Position numbers and translations under genes: made by a program | Shown here: piece after piece, positions 35,496 to 45,116 of the stretch | Layout of the letters: each line of letters starts with the position of its first letter | Position numbering within the stretch: position 1 is the first letter of the stretch | The notes under the pieces: generated by a model | Seen by the model: the letters and a program-made list of their open reading frames with translations, nothing else | What the model was told of the DNA's origin: nothing | The model's database searches: none | NCBI GenBank assembly: GCA_030706605.1 | Contig: JAUZOE010000011.1 | Location: 1 to 64,000 of the forward strand | Length of the DNA stretch: 64,000 bases | Reading direction: 5' to 3' | Source: Bacteroidota bacterium | GTDB taxonomy: Bacteria; Bacteroidota; Bacteroidia; Chitinophagales; Chitinophagaceae

Positions 35496-36257
35496 ATGAG
35501 AAAACAAATTGCCGCAGCCAACTGGAAAATGAATTTGACACTTCAACAAGCCAATGAATTATTGGATGAAATCACCAATAAAAACATTTCGCTTTCACCA
35601 GATCAGCAGGTTGTTTTTGGAGTGCCTTTCCCTTATCTTCTTTTAGCCAGTGAAAAAGTAAAAAGCAATGCAGGATATTTTATTGCTGCGCAAAATTGTT
35701 ATAACCAGGCTTCCGGAGCTTATACCGGCGAGGTAAGCGCTGTTATGCTGTCTTCTTGTGAAATTGGATTTGTAATTATTGGGCACAGTGAAAGACGGGA
35801 ATACTTTTGGGAAGACAATGAAATGCTGGCTCAAAAAGTAGATATCTGTTTAAGCAATGGATTGAAACCTATTTTTTGTTGTGGCGAGCCATTAGAAATA
35901 AGGGAAGCTGAAACACAAAATGCTTATGTGGAAACCCAAATAAAAGAAAGCTTGTTTCACTTGGAATCATCAGCGCTTCATAATTTTGTAGTAGCCTACG
36001 AGCCAATATGGGCAATAGGTACAGGCAAAACTGCCAGTGCAGAACAGGCGCAGGAAATGCATGCACATATCAGGAGTGTTTTTGCCCAAAAATATGGGAA
36101 TGATATTGCAGAAAGTATTTCAATATTATATGGTGGAAGCGTAAAGGCCAATAATGCAAACGAAATTTTTGGTAAGAAGGATGTAGATGGAGGCCTTGTT
36201 GGTGGAGCATCATTGAAAGCAGATGAATTTGCGGAAATTATAAAAGGCTTGAAATAA
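35496..36257 (+). CDS. tpiA: triosephosphate isomerase
   Basis: A 253-residue glycolytic TIM-barrel enzyme interconverting dihydroxyacetone phosphate and glyceraldehyde 3-phosphate. Catalytic residues are all in place: N9 and K11 in AANWKMN, H97 in GHSERR, E169 in AYEPIWAIGTG. The closing loop is followed by the phosphate-binding YGGSV and GGLVGGAS. Length and start are standard. It follows the nucleotidyltransferase-like gene by 13 bp. Confidence 0.97.
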   Translation: MRKQIAAANWKMNLTLQQANELLDEITNKNISLSPDQQVVFGVPFPYLLLASEKVKSNAGYFIAAQNCYNQASGAYTGEVSAVMLSSCEIGFVIIGHSERREYFWEDNEMLAQKVDICLSNGLKPIFCCGEPLEIREAETQNAYVETQIKESLFHLESSALHNFVVAYEPIWAIGTGKTASAEQAQEMHAHIRSVFAQKYGNDIAESISILYGGSVKANNANEIFGKKDVDGGLVGGASLKADEFAEIIKGLK

Positions 36258-36359
36258 AAGGAAAAGAGAACAGAGGTTAAAAGTTGGAGAAGGATTTTTT
36301 TCAAGAGCTAGGTATGACACCTTTTTGAAAAGTTTTAAGGAGTGCTGATTTAAAATACC

Positions 36360-36393
36360 CCGGGAGAGTCTGGTTAAAGTACAAATCTCCCGG
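36360..36393. terminator. hairpin between convergent tpiA and GH28 genes
   Basis: CCGGGAGA (36360-36367) pairs perfectly with TCTCCCGG (36386-36393), with an 18-nt loop. It has no T tract (CCTTATTA follows), so it is a structural or Rho-assisted terminator candidate. Confidence 0.4.
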
Positions 36394-36409
36394 CCTTATT
36401 ACTCATTGG

Positions 36410-37972
36410 CTAAAGATCCTTCTTATCCACTTTTTTTAATTTGGTATCGTCTACTCCATTTACCTGGTGGGTTGAAAAATTGGTGACATTTTTGAGAATG
36501 AATTGAGGAGCACCATCACCTTTTTGAGCATCAATATTGTAAAAACTGGCATCATGAACATCTTCCAATACAAAGGCAGGACGCTCGTCATGATTCATAT
36601 AGCGCAGAACAACATCACTTACTCTCAAACCTTTTACATAACGAAAATACATTCCATAAGCAGGCATAGAGTGCCAGCGATATGGATCGGGGTACATATT
36701 GATATTTTGAGGAACCTCTTTATCAATGGCTTCTTTCGACGCTCCTCCCCTGTAGTAGATACGAATATTACTTAGTGTCAAATCTTCAATGTAATGACCG
36801 GGAATGCCCATAACCATTCCTGCGCCTACTTCAGGAAACTTGGGGCGTCCTCCCACATCGTAAATATTGATATTGCTTAAAGTGATGCGCCGGCAAATGC
36901 CGACCAGAGTACCTTCTGGGCCACGCATTCGTGCATTTAATCGGATAAAGAAAGGAACATCAGTTACATCGCGCATTGTAATATTATTGATTAACACATC
37001 TTCAATCGCCCCTCCATCTGCAGTCTCAATACATATCCCACGGGAATGCTCAAAAACACAATTGTAAACAGTTATATTCTTAAAGCCTCCGTTTGATTCT
37101 GTTCCCAACTTGAAACGGCCGGTAATACTGTGTTTTGCCCCGGGATCTTCGTCTTTAAATTCAGTTTTAAATGTTCCGTTCATTAATGAACCAGGATCAT
37201 ATCCATACACCTGGCAATTGGTTATCGTTACATTTTCGGTAGCACGTGCGTAACCTAGTCCGAAAGAGGATTTTAAACATAGTCCATCATCTGTAGGCGA
37301 GTTAATATTACAATTTGAAACACGAACATTTTTGCAACAATCAATATCAAAAGCATCCCGGTCGGCATCGGCACGAACATTATCAATGGTTAAATTATCG
37401 ACGCCTGTAACCAGGATACAGAAGTGGCCACCATGAAGAATAGAGATATCCTTGATTGTTACGTTATAGCAATTTTTTAAGCCGATTGCTTTGTTGCCAG
37501 ATCCTTTGATATCAGGCTTATCATATGTGTACAGTCCTTTGCCCCAGATCATTCCATTTCCTATGATGGCAATATCGTGAAGGCTATCACCATAAATGAG
37601 GCTGTTTTTCCAATAGCTGTGTCCAAAATCCTGAAACTTTTTATACCACGCATCTTCTTCCTCAGGCAGGTCATATCCTATCCCGTTCATTTCTTTATTT
37701 CCAATTAATATGGCACCTTGATCCAGATATAGAGTTATGTTACTTCTCAAATGAATAGTATAGGAAAGAAAATTACCTGCAGGGAAATAAACTGTTCCAC
37801 CTCCATTCTTTGCTGCAGTCTCTATAGCAGTATTAATTGCCGTAGTATTATTGGTTTTCCCATCGCCTTTGGCTCCGTAATTGAGCACATTGTAATACAC
37901 CTCTTTTGCATTAACAGATAAGGCCATTGTAAATGTCAACAATGCAAATAAAACCAGTTTTGTCTTATGCAT
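36410..37972 (-). CDS. secreted GH28-family pectinase-like protein
   Basis: A 520-residue secreted parallel beta-helix glycosidase of the polygalacturonase family. Signal peptide at 1-22 (ends SVNA). The family start YGAKGDGKTNNTTAIN is present, as is the second catalytic pair D228-D229 in SPTDDGLCLKSS. The first catalytic position lies in DADRDAFDID (D206/D209). The GHG and RIK motifs of typical endo-polygalacturonases are not seen; the corresponding places read SNGGFKN and RGICIET. It therefore probably belongs to a divergent subfamily with a non-standard substrate. It follows the GH29 gene by 30 bp in the same operon. Confidence 0.82.
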   Translation of the reverse strand: MHKTKLVLFALLTFTMALSVNAKEVYYNVLNYGAKGDGKTNNTTAINTAIETAAKNGGGTVYFPAGNFLSYTIHLRSNITLYLDQGAILIGNKEMNGIGYDLPEEEDAWYKKFQDFGHSYWKNSLIYGDSLHDIAIIGNGMIWGKGLYTYDKPDIKGSGNKAIGLKNCYNVTIKDISILHGGHFCILVTGVDNLTIDNVRADADRDAFDIDCCKNVRVSNCNINSPTDDGLCLKSSFGLGYARATENVTITNCQVYGYDPGSLMNGTFKTEFKDEDPGAKHSITGRFKLGTESNGGFKNITVYNCVFEHSRGICIETADGGAIEDVLINNITMRDVTDVPFFIRLNARMRGPEGTLVGICRRITLSNINIYDVGGRPKFPEVGAGMVMGIPGHYIEDLTLSNIRIYYRGGASKEAIDKEVPQNINMYPDPYRWHSMPAYGMYFRYVKGLRVSDVVLRYMNHDERPAFVLEDVHDASFYNIDAQKGDGAPQFILKNVTNFSTHQVNGVDDTKLKKVDKKDL

Positions 37973-38002
37973 TTTGGATTATGTTTTAATGATTACTTTT
38001 AT

Positions 38003-39286
38003 CTATTTGTATGGCGGTTCAGTTCCTTTTGGTTCACCTTTAAAAGTCAATTCAATGACACATAAATAAGGATCGGGTGACGCCTCGGGTAAATCGTGAA
38101 GCCACACCCGGTCGCCTTTTTGCTCAATCCTTGCAAATTGTCCGGTAGATAATAAACGAGCCGATTTTACCTCGCTGCCACACCAGGCAATCGGTACTGT
38201 TGAGCCTGGCCAGCGCTGAATCAGAAGATATACTTTATCGCCAACTCTGGAAGTCATACCCAAATTTGGAGCAACTACTGGCGAAGGCCCGGCACCATAA
38301 ATTGCTTTTCCATTGACGCGTATCCAATCCCCAATTTTTTTCAATGTTTCGGTTTGTTCTGTGGGTAAAGTTCCTTCTCCATCAGGACTAACATTCAGCA
38401 GGAAATTTCCATTTTTCGAAGCACATGAAGCGAGCAATCTTATAATTTCTGCAACTGGCTTGTAATTGCGGTCATTAGGTGCATATCCCCAGGTACGGTT
38501 CATAGTATAACATGATTCCCATGGTCTTGAATTGGCGATAACTTTATTCTCAGGAGTAGCAAAATCACCCGGCAAACCAGAACGATCGTTAATCAGGATA
38601 TTGGGCTGAAGTTTCCGTGCCATTGCTAAAAGTTCTTTTGAGTGCCAGCTTTTTGGGCCATCGACCGTCAGTCCGTCAAACCATAAAATATCTACCTTGC
38701 CGTAATTGGTCAAAAGTTCACGAATCTGTTCCCTGGCCTGATCGGCAAGCAATTTCATTGTATGGGGATTTGTTGGCGCACCCTCAGGCAAAACTCCTGG
38801 GAAATGCCAATCCTTAAGAGAATAATAGAATCCCATTCGCATTCCGGCTTCGTGGCAAGCATCTGCAAATTCCTTTATCAAATCGCGTTTTGCTCCTGTT
38901 TTTGGGGCCGTGAAATCAGAGACTTTGCTGTCGAACAAACAAAATCCATCGTGATGCCTGGTAGTCAGAATTATGTATTTCATTCCGGCAGCTTTTGCTT
39001 TCGCCACCCAATCTTTAGGATTGTATTTTTGAGGATTAAACTGGTTAGCCAATAAAGCATATTCAGAAAAAGGAATGTGTTCCTGGTACATCAGCCATTC
39101 ACCACGTCCGGGACTGGAGTACACCCCCCAATGAATAAACATACCAAATCTGGCATCCTGCCACCACTGTGTTTTGGAATTTTGCTGTTCGGGAGAAGCC
39201 GTTATTCCGGTATTTTGGGCAATTGAATAACTGGTGGTAGTCATTAGCAAAAGTGCTACTGTCAACAATCTAATTATTTGTTTCAT
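38003..39286 (-). CDS. secreted alpha-L-fucosidase, GH29
   Basis: A 427-residue secreted glycosidase with a signal peptide (residues 1-23, ends SIA). The GH29 core is clear: WWQDARFGMFIHWG, TTRHHDGFCLFDS, and the nucleophile D204 in DILWFDGL. The C-terminal region has a short beta-sandwich (VGDKVYLLIQRWPGS..). The predicted product is a retaining alpha-L-fucosidase removing fucose from glycans. It is first in an operon with the GH28 gene, which together suggest a pectin or rhamnogalacturonan-type polysaccharide as target, though no SusCD transport pair is present. Confidence 0.92.
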   Translation of the reverse strand: MKQIIRLLTVALLLMTTTSYSIAQNTGITASPEQQNSKTQWWQDARFGMFIHWGVYSSPGRGEWLMYQEHIPFSEYALLANQFNPQKYNPKDWVAKAKAAGMKYIILTTRHHDGFCLFDSKVSDFTAPKTGAKRDLIKEFADACHEAGMRMGFYYSLKDWHFPGVLPEGAPTNPHTMKLLADQAREQIRELLTNYGKVDILWFDGLTVDGPKSWHSKELLAMARKLQPNILINDRSGLPGDFATPENKVIANSRPWESCYTMNRTWGYAPNDRNYKPVAEIIRLLASCASKNGNFLLNVSPDGEGTLPTEQTETLKKIGDWIRVNGKAIYGAGPSPVVAPNLGMTSRVGDKVYLLIQRWPGSTVPIAWCGSEVKSARLLSTGQFARIEQKGDRVWLHDLPEASPDPYLCVIELTFKGEPKGTEPPYK

Positions 39287-39344
39287 ATCAAAGTATTCGT
39301 TTTCTGAGAAATAGGTTTATTCCTGTTTTTCTAAAAAAATAAAT

Positions 39345-39361
39345 ATAGGGTTTTTCCCTAT
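39345..39361. promoter_or_regulatory. inverted repeat upstream of the GH29-GH28 operon
   Basis: ATAGGG (39345-39350) pairs with CCCTAT (39356-39361) over TTTTT, 59 bp upstream of the GH29 start codon. It could be an operator or a 5' hairpin. No exact -7 box was found beside it. The rest of the 279-bp gap shows nothing else. Confidence 0.35.
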
Positions 39362-39565
39362 TATATAAGATGATATATCAAGAAGATTCAACAGTACTTA
39401 ATAATCTTGAGCCGAGAGAATGAAGAGAACTAATGATGAATAATAATTCTTTGACAAGGGTGTAAGGATGTAAAGACTGGATAAAGTAATTTTATTCAGT
39501 TTAAAAATTAATTTTCATTCATGATCAGCATTTTAATTCCTAATCTGGTTAAATGTTGAAATATT

Positions 39566-40921
39566 TTATTTTGCCAGGCTCTTTATTAAATCATACTTGG
39601 TAACAATGTGATAATCTCCTAATTCATCTTTGCTGAGTACAGCGCCATTATGTTTTGAAATCAAATTACTCAATTTTTCTACAGGCATATCGAAAGGTAC
39701 CACTGGGTATTCTTTTTCCATCACAGAAGCCACTTTTTGTTCTTTTATTTCAGGGTCCGATAATATTTTAATAAACAATCCACCCTCACTAAGTGAACCT
39801 ATTATGTCGTCTCCATTCATTACAGGAATATTTTCGATATCATATTTGCACATTACATCAATGGCCTCTGCTACTGTTTGTTCTTGCTTAACTGTAACTA
39901 ATTTTTGCTCACCCCGTCCTGCAACAAGGTCTTTAAAGGTTTTTACTTCCAGGAACCCCCTTTCCATCATCCATTGATCATTATAAATTTTGCCAACATA
40001 CCGGCTTCCATGGTCGTGAAAAATACAAACTACTACATCCTCTTTTTTTAAGCTGCCTTTCAATTGCAGTAGTCCTTGTAAGCAACTGCCAGCACTATAC
40101 CCACAAAATAATCCTTCTTCTTTTGCAATGCGCCTGGCCATTAATGCGCCATCTTTATCAGTTACTTTTACAAATTCATCAATATATTTCATATCATAAT
40201 TTGCCGGAACAAAATCTTCTCCGATACCTTCACTGATGTAAGGATATACTTCTTTCTCATCAATCTCACCGGTGTCAAAATATTTTTTTAATAAAGATCC
40301 ATAGCTATCAACTGCCCAAACTTTTATATTAGGATTTTTTTCTTTTAAATATTTTCCTGTACCCACAATGGTGCCCCCGGTTCCGGTTGCTACTACAAGA
40401 TGAGTGATTTTGCCCTCTGTTTGTTCCCATATTTCCGGGCCCGTTTGTTCATAATGGGTCTGGCGATTAGCAAGATTATCATACTGATTTACATACCATG
40501 AATTAGGTACTTCTTCTGCAAGTCTTTTTGAAACGGAATAATAAGAACGGGGATCATCTGGCTCCACGTTGGTAGGGCACACAATTACTTCTGCGCCTAC
40601 GGCTTTTAAAATATCAGCCTTTTCTTTGGATTGTTTATCAGTAGTGGTAAAAATACATTTGTAACCTTTTATACAGGCAGCAAGTGCCAGTCCCATTCCG
40701 GTGTTCCCGGATGTGCCTTCAATGATGGTTCCGCCAGGTTTTATTTTTCCTTCTTTTTCTGCGACCTCCAGCATTTTAAGTGCCATGCGGTCTTTTATTG
40801 AATTACCGGGATTAAAGTATTCCACTTTAGCCAAAACAGTGCAAGGCAAATTTTGGGTAATTTTGTTTAGTTTAATAAGAGGGGTATTGCCAATCGTTTC
40901 CAAAACACTGTTCTTCCACAT
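39566..40921 (-). CDS. cystathionine beta-synthase-like PLP enzyme with CBS pair
   Basis: A 451-residue beta-family PLP enzyme of cysteine/cystathionine metabolism. K43 in NPGNSIKDRMA is the PLP lysine, TSGNTGMGLA is the substrate loop and GTGGTIVGTGKYLKE is the phosphate-binding glycine loop. Residues about 335-451 hold two CBS domains (LVTVKQEQTVAEAIDVM.., EKEYPVVPFDMPVEKL..), the architecture of cystathionine beta-synthase rather than plain CysK. I chose the ATG at 40921; the longer in-frame start adds a hydrophobic tail that does not fit a cytosolic enzyme. It is transcribed alone. Confidence 0.92.
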   Translation of the reverse strand: MWKNSVLETIGNTPLIKLNKITQNLPCTVLAKVEYFNPGNSIKDRMALKMLEVAEKEGKIKPGGTIIEGTSGNTGMGLALAACIKGYKCIFTTTDKQSKEKADILKAVGAEVIVCPTNVEPDDPRSYYSVSKRLAEEVPNSWYVNQYDNLANRQTHYEQTGPEIWEQTEGKITHLVVATGTGGTIVGTGKYLKEKNPNIKVWAVDSYGSLLKKYFDTGEIDEKEVYPYISEGIGEDFVPANYDMKYIDEFVKVTDKDGALMARRIAKEEGLFCGYSAGSCLQGLLQLKGSLKKEDVVVCIFHDHGSRYVGKIYNDQWMMERGFLEVKTFKDLVAGRGEQKLVTVKQEQTVAEAIDVMCKYDIENIPVMNGDDIIGSLSEGGLFIKILSDPEIKEQKVASVMEKEYPVVPFDMPVEKLSNLISKHNGAVLSKDELGDYHIVTKYDLIKSLAK

Positions 40922-41019
40922 AATTTTTTTTGTAAAAATAAAAAAAATAAGGGAGAGGCTTCCTGGCAATAATTATTTGCAATAAAGACAAACCGCCTTT
41001 TTTATTTAAAATAATTTTC

Positions 41020-42609
41020 TCAAGGCGTCATTAACTGCAAAGCTTTTTTTACCGTTTTATCGTAGGTGTTATTGACTTCATAATAGCCTTCTGTATTCCA
41101 TATTTGTCGCGCTGTCAATACTTTTATTTGTTTGGAAAGAAGTGATTTTTCGGAAGGATTATTTAGGTTAAAACGAATGGAATCTTTTTGAGCATACATT
41201 TTCAGGTCATTCAGGGTGACGGCATCTGCTACATATTTTTGATCAAAATCGCCTGGGGATGTAAAGGATTTGAATTCTTTTTCATTGTGTAAATAATTCA
41301 AGTAGACGAATTGGCTGATAGTGCCCGACATTAATGCTCTCATTAATTCTTTGTTGTAAGCAGTAGTGTCATAAGGTACAAATACATCAGGAGTAATCCC
41401 CCCTCCATCATATAATACTTTACCCGATTTTGTAGTGAATTTTTTTTCATTTGTATGCTTAATGGAATCAGCAGAATTCATTTCACCACTTCTGAAGCGA
41501 TTCATAAGATCATTGTTATAGGCTTCATTTCCGTTGCTGTATGATTTTTGAATACTCCTACCCAGGGGGGTATAATATCTTGCTACCGTCAACCGCAATC
41601 CGGAACCATCATTCAGTTGATATTGTTCCTGTACTAAACCTTTGCCGAAACTACGCCTTCCTATAATAGTGGCTCTATCCCAATCCTGTAAAGCGCCAAT
41701 CAGCACTTCACTGGCAGAGGCAGTGCCTTCATTGGCAAGCACAATTAATTTTCCGGTTTCAAAAACACCCTCTTTATCGCACCGGTATTCTTTTTTTGGA
41801 GAATGTGCCCCTTCAGTATAAGTAATTAATTTATTGTCGCTCAAAAACTCATCCGCAATATTTGTTGCCTCCGTTAAAATACCACCACCATTATCTCTTA
41901 AGTCCAGTATCAAACTTTTCATTCCTTTTTTTTGAAGTTTATCCATTGCCTGCATAAACTCTCTATAAGTGGTTTCTGCAAATTTGTTCAAACGGATATA
42001 ACCAACTGTATCAGTAATCATATAAGCGGCATCAAGACTATAAAGTGGAATAGGGCCTCTTGTTAGGGTTGCATTTATCTGTTTGCCATCTCTGAGTAAA
42101 GTAATAACGGCATTGCTACCTCCACTACCACGAAGTAATTTTTTTAATGTTTCAGCAGTAATATGCGTTCCTGCAATTAAAGAGTCACCTACTTTTATAA
42201 ATTTGTCACCCACCTGTATTCCTGCTTTATCTGCTGGTCCTTTGGGCAATACGCTCAGTACATTGGTAGTGTCATCCATTATATTAAATTCAACCCCAAT
42301 TCCAAAAAAAACGCCTTCAAGATCTTCATTTACTTCTTTTAATTCTTTTGCAGGTAAATAGATCGAATGAGGATCAAGAGTGGATAATAAGGACTGTATA
42401 GCAATGTCTCCAAGAGAATCTACATTTTCTTTGTCCACATATTTTCTATTGATCAGATCAAGCACTTCCTGAACAGGTTTTTGTTTTTCCATAAAAAAAA
42501 CTCCCCTGTCGGGCATGTTTCCTTTAATTCTATACCCGATAAACATTCCTGCCACCATGCAGATACTTAGAATCACGGGAAGCCATATCTGTAATTTTTT
42601 CTTGCGCAT
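41020..42609 (-). CDS. S41 C-terminal processing peptidase (Ctp) with PDZ
   Basis: A 529-residue periplasmic protease anchored by an N-terminal transmembrane segment (about 8-26). A PDZ domain follows the linker (about 98-180, GVFFGIGVEF to the G-D-x-I repeats). The S41 catalytic core has S298 in GTASASEVL and K323 in RSFGKGLVQ, spaced 25 residues as in E. coli Prc, plus the LILDLRDNGGG strand. It probably cleaves C-termini of envelope or periplasmic proteins. It is divergent from the BadF-like kinase gene with 64 bp between start codons. Confidence 0.93.
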   Translation of the reverse strand: MRKKKLQIWLPVILSICMVAGMFIGYRIKGNMPDRGVFFMEKQKPVQEVLDLINRKYVDKENVDSLGDIAIQSLLSTLDPHSIYLPAKELKEVNEDLEGVFFGIGVEFNIMDDTTNVLSVLPKGPADKAGIQVGDKFIKVGDSLIAGTHITAETLKKLLRGSGGSNAVITLLRDGKQINATLTRGPIPLYSLDAAYMITDTVGYIRLNKFAETTYREFMQAMDKLQKKGMKSLILDLRDNGGGILTEATNIADEFLSDNKLITYTEGAHSPKKEYRCDKEGVFETGKLIVLANEGTASASEVLIGALQDWDRATIIGRRSFGKGLVQEQYQLNDGSGLRLTVARYYTPLGRSIQKSYSNGNEAYNNDLMNRFRSGEMNSADSIKHTNEKKFTTKSGKVLYDGGGITPDVFVPYDTTAYNKELMRALMSGTISQFVYLNYLHNEKEFKSFTSPGDFDQKYVADAVTLNDLKMYAQKDSIRFNLNNPSEKSLLSKQIKVLTARQIWNTEGYYEVNNTYDKTVKKALQLMTP

Positions 42610-42673
42610 ATTATTCTTTGGTCTAATTTTATTTTTTTAAAGAAGTGCAAATTTCCATAATAAACACGATATA

Positions 42674-43525
42674 ATGACGCCAACAGTAAAATTGATTGCC
42701 GATAGCGGCTCCACCAAAACCGAATGGTGCCTTTTAAAAAACAATAAACCTGTCATATTTACAACTCAGGGAATGAGTCCCTATTTTGTAAATAAAGACG
42801 GAATGGAAAAAATAATCAGGGAAGAAGTACTTCCTTTCCTGAAAAAAAATGTGGTAGAAGAAATTTATTTTTATGGGACAGGATGTAAAAACCCGGTAAA
42901 CCTGAAAATGTTTAAAAATGTATTTAAACCTATTTTTCCGAAAGCATTTATAAAGATTGACCATGATCTTTCCGGTGCTGCAAAAGCACTGTGTGGAAAT
43001 GAAAAAGGAATTGCCTGTATATTAGGAACCGGTTCTAATTCCTGCTATTATAATGGAAAACGAATAGTCAAGAATAGCCCCGGTTTAGGATTCATTTTAG
43101 GAGATGAAGGCAGCGGGGCTTATCTTGGTAAAAAAGTAATTCAGCATTTTTTATACGATATTTTTGACAATGACCTTCGATCAAGGTTTGATGCAAAATT
43201 TGTAACTACAGATGCTGAAATTCTTGATGCAATCTATAAACAACCGTTGCCCAACCGATATCTCGCATCCTTTGCTATTTTCCTGGCAGAAAACCGTGGT
43301 CATTATATGATAGAAAATATCATCGAAGATGGATTGAATGATTTTTTTTATACGCACATAATCCGCTACCGGGAAAGTTTTAAATTACCAGTTCATTTTA
43401 CGGGTGGTATTGCATTTGGGTTTAAAGATGTTATAGAGCAACTCTCTATTGGGTATGAATTACAATTGGGCAACATTTTTAAAAGCCCTATGGAAGGATT
43501 GATAAAATATCATCAATCCATATAG
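42674..43525 (+). CDS. BadF/BcrA-type ATPase, N-acetylglucosamine-kinase-like
   Basis: A 283-residue ASKHA-fold protein. The phosphate-1 motif is DSGSTKTEW, the substrate loop GTGSNSCYYNG and the phosphate-2/connect region LGDEGSGAYLGKK; a later adenosine-type strand is VHFTGGIAFGF. Bacteroidota members of this compact type are usually related to N-acetylglucosamine kinase and may salvage peptidoglycan or chitin amino sugars. No amino-sugar genes are adjacent. The length is a little short of human NAGK (344). A bidirectional terminator follows. Confidence 0.85.
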   Translation: MTPTVKLIADSGSTKTEWCLLKNNKPVIFTTQGMSPYFVNKDGMEKIIREEVLPFLKKNVVEEIYFYGTGCKNPVNLKMFKNVFKPIFPKAFIKIDHDLSGAAKALCGNEKGIACILGTGSNSCYYNGKRIVKNSPGLGFILGDEGSGAYLGKKVIQHFLYDIFDNDLRSRFDAKFVTTDAEILDAIYKQPLPNRYLASFAIFLAENRGHYMIENIIEDGLNDFFYTHIIRYRESFKLPVHFTGGIAFGFKDVIEQLSIGYELQLGNIFKSPMEGLIKYHQSI

Positions 43526-43616
43526 GTTAAAAGTGCAAGAGGCAAACCTGTCAGAATAAAAGATAGTTTACTAAATATTCCGAGCCTTTAGCCTAATGTA
43601 TTTGGAGACTCAAAAA

Positions 43617-43649
43617 AAAACTGAAATAAGCCTGGCTCATTTCAGTTTT
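43617..43649. terminator. bidirectional intrinsic terminator
   Basis: AAAACTGAAAT (43617-43627) and ATTTCAGTTTT (43639-43649) form a perfect 11-bp stem, flanked by an A-run on the left. It terminates both the kinase-like gene and the convergent aminotransferase gene. Confidence 0.85.
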
Positions 43650-43668
43650 AACGGGTAGTTGTAAAAAA

Positions 43669-44871
43669 TTACTGTAATTTCTCTAATCCCTTTTTAATTC
43701 TTTTAAATCCTTCTTCGATTTTTTCCATGCTATTAGCAAAAGATATCCTAATATAATCCGGAGCTCCAAAAGCATTTCCGGCAACAGTAGAAACATGGGC
43801 TTCATTTAAAAGATACATGCTCAGGTCGCCCGCATTATTAATGATATGTTCTCCAGACTTTTTCCCAAAATAATATTTTACTTCGGGGAATACATAAAAA
43901 GCGCCATCAGGTTCTGCATATTTTAATTCAGGTAATTCTTCTAATAATTCCTTTACCCGCTGTTTACGTATTGTAAATTCTTTTACCATTTCATATGTTG
44001 GTTCCAGGGGAGCCTCTAATGCAGTAATAGCAGCACGTTGGGTAATAGAGCAGGTGCCACTCGTGATTTGTGCCTGTATTTTTTCACAAGCCTTAGCAAT
44101 TTCTAAATTGGCTGCTATATACCCTAATCTCCATCCTGTCATTGCAAATCCTTTACTTAACCCATTTACAATAATAACTCGGTCTTTGATAGATGGAAAT
44201 TGTGCTATGCTTTCGAGCTTGTCACCACTTTCATTGGTGAAATTAATATACTCATAGATTTCATCACTAATGATACAGATATCAGGATATTTTTCAAACA
44301 CTTTTGCAAGTCCTTCTAATTCAGTTTTTGAATAAACCGATCCGGTGGGGTTACAAGGAGAAGAAAAAATAAAAAGTCTTGTTTTGTCGGTAATAGCTGC
44401 TTCAAGCTGCGCTGGCGTTATTTTAAACTTTGCTTCAGCAGTAGCATTAACAAAAACTACTGTGGCTCTTGCAATCCTGGCTATTTCTGAATAAGAAACC
44501 CAATACGGAGTAGGGATAATTATTTCATCTCCTTCATCAAGAATGCTCAACATGGTATTGGCAATACTTTGTTTGGCGCCGGTACTTACCACAATTTGTT
44601 GCGGAGTATATTCAAGGCCATTATCTCTTAATAATTTTTTGCAAATAGCTTCTCTTAAATCGGGATAGCCAGCCACAGGAGTGTAATGGCTCCAATTGTC
44701 GTCGATAGATTTTTTGGCAGCTTCTTTAATATGTTCGGGAGTATTAAAGTCTGGTTCACCGAGGCTAAGGTCTATTACATCAATTCCTTTTGCTCTTAAT
44801 TCGCGACCAAGTTTGGCCATTTTGATGGTTTCTGGTTCGCTAAATCTTGATAATAGAGATGAGAGTTTCAT
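43669..44871 (-). CDS. class I aspartate aminotransferase family protein
   Basis: A 400-residue fold-type I PLP aminotransferase. K240 in NGLSKGFAMTGWRLGY is the Schiff-base lysine, N174 of the S-P-x-N-P-T-G motif and the FSxPCNPTG stretch bind the cofactor, and R-I-S-F-A at the end supplies the alpha-carboxylate arginine. The sequence fits the Ib subgroup of bacterial aspartate (or aromatic/prephenate) aminotransferases. It carries a near-consensus promoter box and a shared terminator, so it is monocistronic. Confidence 0.93.
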   Translation of the reverse strand: MKLSSLLSRFSEPETIKMAKLGRELRAKGIDVIDLSLGEPDFNTPEHIKEAAKKSIDDNWSHYTPVAGYPDLREAICKKLLRDNGLEYTPQQIVVSTGAKQSIANTMLSILDEGDEIIIPTPYWVSYSEIARIARATVVFVNATAEAKFKITPAQLEAAITDKTRLFIFSSPCNPTGSVYSKTELEGLAKVFEKYPDICIISDEIYEYINFTNESGDKLESIAQFPSIKDRVIIVNGLSKGFAMTGWRLGYIAANLEIAKACEKIQAQITSGTCSITQRAAITALEAPLEPTYEMVKEFTIRKQRVKELLEELPELKYAEPDGAFYVFPEVKYYFGKKSGEHIINNAGDLSMYLLNEAHVSTVAGNAFGAPDYIRISFANSMEKIEEGFKRIKKGLEKLQ

Positions 44872-44892
44872 TTATATTTTTTTTAAACTTTG

Positions 44893-44900
44893 CAAAAGTA
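44893..44900 (-). promoter_or_regulatory. TAnnTTTG -7 box for the aminotransferase gene
   Basis: The minus strand reads TACTTTTG, an exact match, 22 bp upstream of the start codon at 44871. A weak CAGA lies at the -33 position. Confidence 0.5.
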
Positions 44901-45116
44901 AGTGATTGAGCCTTTTCAGAAAAAATAATGATTCGTTAAAGAGTTATTTGTTGGGATATAATGAAGGAAATGCAAGCCTATGCTGCATTTTGAGCAGAAA
45001 TATTTTATGGGAATAATTCCCCTTTCTGTATTTTAATAAAAAAGAAAACAGTTTTGTAGGAAATGGCTTATAAATCCGTATTCAAACTGATTTATAGAAA
45101 TGAAAGACATCTTCAT

